Shown here piece after piece: positions 14,499-19,813 of a stretch of 19,813 nt of DNA. Made by a program: the position numbers and the translations under genes. The notes beneath the pieces are model-generated. The model was given only the letters and a program-made list of their open reading frames with translations. It did not search any database and was not told where the DNA came from. Each line of letters starts with the position of its first letter. The stretch's first letter is position 1. This stretch comes from an uncultured Clostridia bacterium. Its GTDB lineage: Bacteria; Bacillota; Clostridia; Christensenellales; Borkfalkiaceae. The stretch spans positions 1 through 19,813 of the forward strand of contig CANQCA010000013.1 of NCBI GenBank assembly GCA_947589585.1, written 5' to 3'.

Positions 14499-15272
14499 TT
14501 AATCCTCCCCGGCGTCCGAAAAGATCGGCGTGCCGTAATCCACTTCCTCGAGGGTGAGCCCTGCGGCGGGCATCGTCTTTGCAAGGCAAGACCGCCCCCC
14601 GCCCGTAAGCGCACGCTCGATATTTTGCATTGATTTTCCGCATCCGACGGCGAAAAGTTCCCCCGCGATGATGCGCACCATATTATAGAGAAACCCGTTT
14701 CCGACCACCCTTATCTCGAACATGGGTGGCCCGTTTTTCTTCTCGTCTATATAAATCGCATAAATTTCCCGCACCGTCGTCTTCGCCGAAGAGCCCGACG
14801 AAGAGAACGCTTTGAAGTCGTGCACGCCCAAAAGCAGCGCGGCCGCTTCCCGCATTTTTTCAAGGTCGGGCCGTTCTTTGAGGCGGGATGCGTAGCGCGC
14901 GTAAAGGGGCAATTCGCATCCGGAAAAATAGGCGCGGTAGCAGTAAGTCTTCCTCTTTGCGTGCCGCGTGCAATCGAAATCTTCGGGGACATTCGCCCCC
15001 TTCAATACCTTCAGATCGGGCGGGAGATGCGCATTGAAACAGGCGGGAAGCTTGCCCGTCGGGATGGTGGTTATCGCATCGAAGGTGACGACCTGTCCCC
15101 TCGCATGCACGCCCGCGTCCGTTCTGCCGCTCGCAGTCACCCGCGTGGGGACGCCGAACACTTCCGCGGCCGCCCGTTCCATCTCCCCCTGCACGGTGCG
15201 TTCGCCCTTTTTTTGCAGCTGCCAGCCCGAGAAAAAGGTCCCGTCGTATTGAATGAGCAGGGCGTATCTCAT
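14499..15272 (-). CDS. truA: tRNA pseudouridine synthase A
   Basis: 257 residues. TruA converts uridines 38-40 of the tRNA anticodon arm to pseudouridine. The family signature is clear: YDGTFFSGWQ (9-18), catalytic D52 in GRTDAGVHA (49-57), FSS (in FKAFSSSGSS), and NGFLYNMVRIIAG. Length is typical. The ATG overlaps the ecfT stop by four bases (ATGA), with GGGAG about 7 bases upstream. The ecfA1-ecfA2-ecfT-truA order is common in Firmicutes. Confidence 0.96.
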   Translation of the reverse strand: MRYALLIQYDGTFFSGWQLQKKGERTVQGEMERAAAEVFGVPTRVTASGRTDAGVHARGQVVTFDAITTIPTGKLPACFNAHLPPDLKVLKGANVPEDFDCTRHAKRKTYCYRAYFSGCELPLYARYASRLKERPDLEKMREAAALLLGVHDFKAFSSSGSSAKTTVREIYAIYIDEKKNGPPMFEIRVVGNGFLYNMVRIIAGELFAVGCGKSMQNIERALTGGGRSCLAKTMPAAGLTLEEVDYGTPIFSDAGED

Positions 15273-16078
15273 AGCATTTCTCCCACATAGATGCGCAGAA
15301 GTACGACGCCCGTGATGAGCGCGGCGAGAAGAAGAAAACCCAGAAGATCCCGCCAGGTAAAGTGCAGTTTTTTATACTTAGTGCGCGTTTTCCCGCCGTA
15401 GCAGCGGGCGTCCATGGCATCGCCGAGCTCGTCTGCCCGCCGGAATGCACTGAGGAGCAGGGGCACCAAAATGGGAATGAACGCCTTGATCCTCTTGATG
15501 GGCCCCCCGCTCTCGAAGTCGGCTCCGCGCGCCTTTTGTGCATTCTTGATGCGGTCGGTCTCGTCCATCAGGATGGGGATGAACCGCAGGGCGATGCTCA
15601 TGATGAGCGCTAAGGCATGCACGGGGAAGCGGATCCACTTCAAAGGGGTGAGAAGGCTCTCGATGCCGTCGGTGAGGGAGACGGGCGTCGTCGTGTATGT
15701 GAGAAGAGAGGAGCAAACCACGAGGAGCACGAGCCTCAATATCAAATATGCGGAAAACAAAATGCCCTCGCGGGTGACAGAGAAAATGCTCCACTGCCAA
15801 TAGACGTGTTCCCCCGTATGGAACAAAATGTTGATCGCGGCGGTAAAGATGACGAGGAACAGAATGCCGCGGACTGCCCTTAAAACCTTCCCCACGGGCA
15901 CGCGGGAGAGGGCAACGGCGAGGATGAGCACGCCTGCGCACGCTGCAAGCCCATAGAAGTTATCCGCCAAAAAGATGGCGACGATGAACCCGATGAGAAA
16001 CACGATCTTGAGCCGCGGGTCCATGCGGTGGATGAAGGAATCGACGGGATAGTACTGCCCGAAGGTGACTTCTTTCAT
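15269..16078 (-). CDS. ecfT: ECF transporter transmembrane component EcfT
   Basis: 269 residues, integral membrane protein linking the EcfA ATPases to substrate-binding S components in vitamin or metal uptake. Hydrophobic helices lie at ~22-58, 70-85, 105-128, 153-170 and 243-264. The two coupling motifs are ARG (183-185) and ARC (224-226), which dock into the ATPase grooves. The frame is open further upstream, but the ATG at 16078 overlaps the ecfA2 stop by four bases, has AGGGGG upstream, and gives the usual N-terminus (QYYPVDSFIHRMDPRLK). No S component lies in the window, so the module probably serves unlinked S proteins (group II). Confidence 0.95.
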   Translation of the reverse strand: MKEVTFGQYYPVDSFIHRMDPRLKIVFLIGFIVAIFLADNFYGLAACAGVLILAVALSRVPVGKVLRAVRGILFLVIFTAAINILFHTGEHVYWQWSIFSVTREGILFSAYLILRLVLLVVCSSLLTYTTTPVSLTDGIESLLTPLKWIRFPVHALALIMSIALRFIPILMDETDRIKNAQKARGADFESGGPIKRIKAFIPILVPLLLSAFRRADELGDAMDARCYGGKTRTKYKKLHFTWRDLLGFLLLAALITGVVLLRIYVGEML

Positions 16079-17001
16079 GCTCTGCCCCCTTTGCGGGCGA
16101 GCACTTTTTGGACGAAGTCCTCCACCGTGTAGTCGCAATCAATTTCAATTCCCCGCTCTTTCAGGGCCAAGACGAGCTTTGCCGTCAGCGGGATATCCAA
16201 CCCGAGGGAGAGAAGCTCTTCCGCATGCGAAAAGAGCTCTTTCGGGGAAGCGCACATGGCGATCTTGCCCTCGGAAAAGACGGCGGCGCGGGTGCAGTTT
16301 TCGGCGATCTCGTCCATGTCGTGGGAGACGATGACGACCGTCTTGCACCAATCACCGTGAATTTTATGGAGAAGCTCCATGAGCTCTTGCTTGCCCAAGG
16401 GGTCGAGCCCCGCCGCGGGTTCATCGAGGATGAGCACCTCGGGCTTTGTGACGATGACCCCCGCGATGGCGACGCGCCGCTTCTGTCCGCCCGAGAGGTC
16501 GAAGGGAGACTTCGAAGCAACTTCATTGTAGTCGAGCCCGACCGTTGCGAGCGCGTCCGAAACCGCCCTCTTTACCTCCTCTTCCGTCGGCTTTTGCCCC
16601 TTTTCGGCGAAGTTCTCGAGCCCGAAGGCGACGTCCTTTTCCACCGTCTCGGCAAAGAGCTGGTATTCGGGGTATTGGAAGACCATGCCCACCCTTTTGC
16701 GAAGGGCGCGAAAGTCCGTATTTTTGCTCGTGAGGTCGAACTCCCCCACCCGAAGCACGGACATGGGTGCCTCGTTTTCGCTCTTCTTGCGTTTTTTGGG
16801 CTTGTATTTTTTGAGAGAAGTGGGAAGGCGCAGAAGGCCGTTGAGGTGCTGCACAAAGGTGGATTTCCCGCTTCCCGTGTGCCCGATGACGCCGAAAAAT
16901 TCCCCCTCCTCGATGGTGAGCGTGACGCCGTCTAAAGCTTTTGCCGCAAAGGGCGAGCCCTCGTTATAGGTATAGGATAGGTTCTCGCAGACGATCCTCA
17001 T
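16075..17001 (-). CDS. ecfA2: ECF transporter ATPase EcfA2
   Basis: 308 residues. ATP-binding subunit: Walker A GHTGSGKST (40-48), Q-loop FQYPEYQLF, signature LSGGQ (169-173), Walker B ILDEP with E194, H-loop H227. FAETVEKDVAFGLENF is typical of the EcfA2 (EcfA') paralogue. It pairs with EcfA1 to energise EcfT. A lysine-rich insertion (KKYKPKKRKKSENE, ~64-77) interrupts the region after the Walker A helix. Start and stop overlap the neighbours by four bases each (ATGA). Confidence 0.94.
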   Translation of the reverse strand: MRIVCENLSYTYNEGSPFAAKALDGVTLTIEEGEFFGVIGHTGSGKSTFVQHLNGLLRLPTSLKKYKPKKRKKSENEAPMSVLRVGEFDLTSKNTDFRALRKRVGMVFQYPEYQLFAETVEKDVAFGLENFAEKGQKPTEEEVKRAVSDALATVGLDYNEVASKSPFDLSGGQKRRVAIAGVIVTKPEVLILDEPAAGLDPLGKQELMELLHKIHGDWCKTVVIVSHDMDEIAENCTRAAVFSEGKIAMCASPKELFSHAEELLSLGLDIPLTAKLVLALKERGIEIDCDYTVEDFVQKVLARKGGRA

Positions 17002-17843
17002 AGCGCGCTATCCCCCTTTATATCTCGGGCGATCTCGTCGGCGAGGGTATCGATATCGAGGGTATCATTCACGGACATGCCCCCCTCGGAGAGGCTCTTG
17101 CAGATGCGTCCGATGCGCGGGAGCGTGAGGTTATAGGTGAGCAGTTCCTCGTGGCGGGAGAAAATTTCTCTCGGGGTCCCCTCCATCACGATCTCGCCCC
17201 TGTTCATTACGACGGCGCGGTCTGCAAGCAGCGCTTCCTCCATGAAGTGGGTGATGAAAAGGACGGTGATCTTCTCCTCCTTGTTGAGGCGGAGGGCGAC
17301 GTTTGCGATCTCCCTTCTCCCCTTCGGATCGAGCATCGCCGTGGACTCGTCGAGGATCATGATGCGGGGCTTTAAGGCGAGCACGCCCGCGATGGCGACG
17401 CGCTGTTTTTGCCCGCCCGAGAGCCGTGCGACGGTAGCACGTCTGAACTCTTCCATGCCGACAGCCTTCAAAGCGAAGTCGATGCGCCGCCCGATCTCCT
17501 CGCGGGGAAGGGCGATATTCTCTGCGCCGAATGCGACGTCGTCCTCAACGATGGAAGCGACCGTCTGATTGTCGGGATTTTGAAAGACGACCCCGACCTG
17601 CTTTCTGATATCAAAGAGATTTTTATCGGTAAGAACGCTGTCGAACACGCGGATCTCGCCGCCGTCGGAGGCCAAAATACCATTGGAAAGACGGGCGAGC
17701 GTGCTCTTTCCGCTCCCGTTGTGCCCGAGAACGGCGACAAACTCCCCCTCTTCCACGGTAAAATTGAGTTTTTTGATGCAGAAGTCGCGCTTGCCCTCTT
17801 CCGAGTAGGCGAAGTCGACATTCCGAAATTCCAACGCGTGCAT
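16998..17843 (-). CDS. ecfA1: ECF transporter ATPase EcfA1
   Basis: 281 residues. Walker A GHNGSGKST (40-48), Q-loop VFQNPDNQTV, signature LSGGQ (141-145), Walker B IMILDE with E166, H-loop H199. The VFQNPDNQTVASIVEDDVAF stretch is diagnostic of EcfA1. The first gene of the operon. A GTG at 17849 is in frame two codons earlier, but GGAG ends 5 bases before the ATG at 17843, so the ATG is preferred. A promoter ends ~32 bases upstream. Confidence 0.94.
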   Translation of the reverse strand: MHALEFRNVDFAYSEEGKRDFCIKKLNFTVEEGEFVAVLGHNGSGKSTLARLSNGILASDGGEIRVFDSVLTDKNLFDIRKQVGVVFQNPDNQTVASIVEDDVAFGAENIALPREEIGRRIDFALKAVGMEEFRRATVARLSGGQKQRVAIAGVLALKPRIMILDESTAMLDPKGRREIANVALRLNKEEKITVLFITHFMEEALLADRAVVMNRGEIVMEGTPREIFSRHEELLTYNLTLPRIGRICKSLSEGGMSVNDTLDIDTLADEIARDIKGDSAL

Positions 17844-17874
17844 ACTCACTCCGCATTCTTTCCCGATCCGGAAT

Positions 17875-17903
17875 ATTATACCAAACTTTGCACGCTTTTA
17901 CAA
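17875..17903 (-). promoter_or_regulatory. Promoter of the ecfA1-ecfA2-ecfT-truA operon
   Basis: On the minus strand TTGTAA (17903-17898), a 17-base spacer and TATAAT (17880-17875). Transcription is expected near 17868, giving a leader of about 25 bases with a ribosome binding site. The -10 context TTTGGTATAAT resembles those of proS and tkt. Confidence 0.7.
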
Positions 17904-17986
17904 TGAAAACACAGCCATTTTCGCAAAATTTTTGTTGCATAGCGCCTTTGCCGCAAAGCTTGGAAATCCCCTCTTTTATAGGAAGA

Positions 17987-18012
17987 TCCCGCGGCGCAAC
18001 CGCGCCGCGGGA
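17987..18012. terminator. GC-rich 11-bp perfect hairpin between ecfA1 and the LRR gene
   Basis: TCCCGCGGCGC (17987-17997) and GCGCCGCGGGA (18002-18012) pair perfectly around a 4-base loop. It sits ~33 bases past the LRR gene stop on the minus strand. There is no adjacent T-tract, only a loose TCTTCCTATAAAAG, so terminator function is likely but not certain. Confidence 0.5.
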
Positions 18013-18044
18013 CCCCCGTATACAGAGTAGATATTCTTGTATGA

Positions 18045-19813
18045 TTAGCTTATCTGTTCTCCCGTTTTGTTAAGTGTACCGTTATTGCAGGTAATCGTGA
18101 CGTTTTGTGAAAGATCGGCAAAAACAGTTAAAGCGTTTGTGATGATGCCTTTCCATGTCTCCATGTCTCCCGCGAAGTTGATTGTGCGAAGGCTTGTGCA
18201 ACCAGTGAATGCGTTAGAGTCTATGGACTTCATCATGGAGTTCTCGCTCCCGATCTTCAAAGTTGCAAGTGTGCTGCAACCATTGAAGGCAGTATAGTCG
18301 ATGCTTGTCACGGCGTCCGGAATGGTTAACTCTTGGAGCTTAACACAACCCGAGAAAGCGCTCCTCCCGATATTCGTTACAGATGAGCCCAAGGTCACTG
18401 TTTCCAACTCCACACAGTCTTTGAACGCGTTTGTTCCGATCCCGGTAACGCCCGTGCCGACCGTGACATTCGTCAGCACTTTGCAACCAGTAAAGACAGC
18501 GTCCCCAAACGTTTTCACACTATCGGGAATACTAATCGTTTGAAGATTAGAATACTGGAAAGCATTTTTTCCAAAATTACTAATCTGCGATTCTCCGAAA
18601 TCAACCTCAAAGGAAGAAACCGCCGTTCCGCATTGGAAGAATGTCTGTTTCGGAATGCTCTGGATTTGTTTGCCGATTTTTACGCTCGCTAAGTTGCTGC
18701 ACTGCTGAAACACGTTCTCTCCCAGCGACGTCACCGAATCCGGAATGGTAAATTCCGTGAATCCACAAAGACTAAACGCGCCATTTTTGATCTCTCTCAC
18801 TTCTCCGTTAAAGTGGATCGTAGTCAAGTTGCTGCATTTGTCGAACATATTTACACCGATCAATGTGTTGTTGACGGTCACGGTCGTAAGATTTTTGCAA
18901 CTTGAAAAGGCGGTATCGCCGATCGTGGTGACGGTGCTCGGGATGGTAACTTCGGTTATTGCAGAACCGCTGAAGGCGTTCATGCCAATCGATTTGAGAC
19001 CATCACGCAAAGTCACGTTCGCCAAGCTACTGCACCTGTAAAAAGCATTCTTCCCAATCTCTTCTACGGAAGCAGGAATATCAATGGCCTCGATTGCGCT
19101 TGCGGATAAGCTTCCTCCCATAGACGACGTACGATAAGCCTCACCGAACGCATTCTCCCCGATTACCGTTACTGAATCGGGAATCGTAATTTCTTTCAAA
19201 GAAGTGCAACCGGAGAAGGCATAGCTTCCGATTTTTTTCAGACCCTCGGGAAGTTCCACAGCAGTAAGATTGGAACAACCGGTGAACAAACCACGCTGGA
19301 ACGGAGCTATTGGATTCGAGTTATCCCGCACCGAATCGGGAATCGCGGTAAATCCCTCATCAAGTTTCACAGATGTAAGTTCCTGATTGTCTGCAAAGGC
19401 ATCGCCTTGAAGCTCCACTTTCTTTCCATCGATTTCGGCAGGAACATAGAGTTCGGTCACGCCATCGTCCACACCGTTGATCGTGTATGTATCACTGTCT
19501 TCGGTGTGGTGCGTATAATAGGGATTCTTTTCCCCGCAATAGATACAGGCTTCGCCTTGGTAATCGTGTCCATTCTCGTCGCAGTAGGAAGTCTCCTTGG
19601 CGTTACCTTGGACGGCGAGGACGGAGAGGGAAATGGCGCAGCTCTTCTGCTGATAGTCGTTCCCCGCATCCTTCGGAAGACGGATGATGACATCAGTGCT
19701 GGGGATAGCTTCCTCTGCTTTAAGAACAGCGGACCAGTCCGAAGCCGCATACACAAGCCCGGTTTTGACATCGTTATCGCCGAGTTTCACCTCAAGTCCG
19801 GAGGAAAGCGTCT
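18045..19813 (-). CDS. BspA-like leucine-rich-repeat surface protein, 5' end outside window
   Basis: At least 588 residues; the frame runs through the right edge, so the N-terminus (presumably with a signal peptide) is missing. The visible start (~1-75) resembles the TasA/CalY (camelysin, SipW-dependent) beta-domain: IIRLPKDAGNDYQQKSCAIS followed by LSVLAVQGNA. A short Cys/His knuckle follows (CDENGH ... CIYCG). The rest (~110-565) is about 15-16 LRR_5 repeats of ~22-23 residues with the AF.GC..L..V.IP..V..IG pattern. The protein ends in a Thr/Asn-rich tail without an LPXTG motif or membrane anchor. Such proteins are extracellular and often adhesive or matrix-associated; the ligand here is unknown. 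Codon composition is more AT-rich than the neighbouring operon. Convergent or tandem partners lie outside the window. Confidence 0.85.
   Translation of the reverse strand, partial: TLSSGLEVKLGDNDVKTGLVYAASDWSAVLKAEEAIPSTDVIIRLPKDAGNDYQQKSCAISLSVLAVQGNAKETSYCDENGHDYQGEACIYCGEKNPYYTHHTEDSDTYTINGVDDGVTELYVPAEIDGKKVELQGDAFADNQELTSVKLDEGFTAIPDSVRDNSNPIAPFQRGLFTGCSNLTAVELPEGLKKIGSYAFSGCTSLKEITIPDSVTVIGENAFGEAYRTSSMGGSLSASAIEAIDIPASVEEIGKNAFYRCSSLANVTLRDGLKSIGMNAFSGSAITEVTIPSTVTTIGDTAFSSCKNLTTVTVNNTLIGVNMFDKCSNLTTIHFNGEVREIKNGAFSLCGFTEFTIPDSVTSLGENVFQQCSNLASVKIGKQIQSIPKQTFFQCGTAVSSFEVDFGESQISNFGKNAFQYSNLQTISIPDSVKTFGDAVFTGCKVLTNVTVGTGVTGIGTNAFKDCVELETVTLGSSVTNIGRSAFSGCVKLQELTIPDAVTSIDYTAFNGCSTLATLKIGSENSMMKSIDSNAFTGCTSLRTINFAGDMETWKGIITNALTVFADLSQNVTITCNNGTLNKTGEQIS

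Overview
The window looks like a piece of a moderately GC-rich, low-GC-lineage Gram-positive genome, most likely an uncultured gut Clostridia-type Bacillota. This is inferred from three things: a stand-alone ECF transporter core (ecfA1-ecfA2-ecfT) running into truA, a short archaeal-style ProRS, and a BspA-like leucine-rich-repeat surface protein with a TasA/CalY-like segment. Many intergenic stretches also carry dispersed repeats whose spurious translations read like 'RHPEERSDR', which I associate with such genomes. I cannot name a species.

Layout, left to right. Positions 1-209 hold an AT-rich, apparently frameshifted 3' end of an unidentified gene, closed by a perfect 19-bp hairpin terminator. 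A glycerophosphodiester phosphodiesterase (353-1087, +) follows a near-consensus promoter placed so that its mRNA may be leaderless. Convergent to it is a minus-strand pair: a tail-anchored XRE-type regulator (3249-2152) followed 34 bases later by a NYN-domain/OST-HTH (LOTUS) putative RNA-binding nuclease (2117-1368). Next on the minus strand is a two-gene heterodimeric ABC exporter (6967-3373). Its first subunit has Asp in place of the catalytic Glu, and its start codon sits just behind a terminator. Upstream of that lie asnS (8414-7041) and proS (10183-8753), separated by a composite repeat. proS is divergent from transketolase (10396-12381, +), and a 19-bp palindrome overlaps the proS -10 box.

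From 12382 to 13535 there is no credible gene. The stretch is a repeat island with a 139-bp tandem duplication, a diverged 84-bp pair, and a second copy of the composite repeat found between proS and asnS. The minus-strand operon ecfA1-ecfA2-ecfT-truA-(proline/tyrosine-rich membrane protein) runs from 17843 to 13536 from its own promoter. Its genes overlap by 4 bases (ATGA) or abut (TAAATG), which indicates tight translational coupling. The last gene (18045-right edge, minus) is the 5'-truncated BspA-like LRR protein.

Functionally this is mostly core metabolism (tRNA charging, tRNA modification, pentose phosphate pathway, vitamin/ion uptake energising module) with accessory features at the edges. 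No complete new system is obvious. The points most worth a second look are the nested repeat elements behind minus-strand genes, the tail-anchored XRE + NYN-LOTUS pair, the palindromic proS promoter with two possible starts, and the terminator jammed against the ABC start codon. No tRNA, rRNA, CRISPR array or intact insertion sequence was seen.
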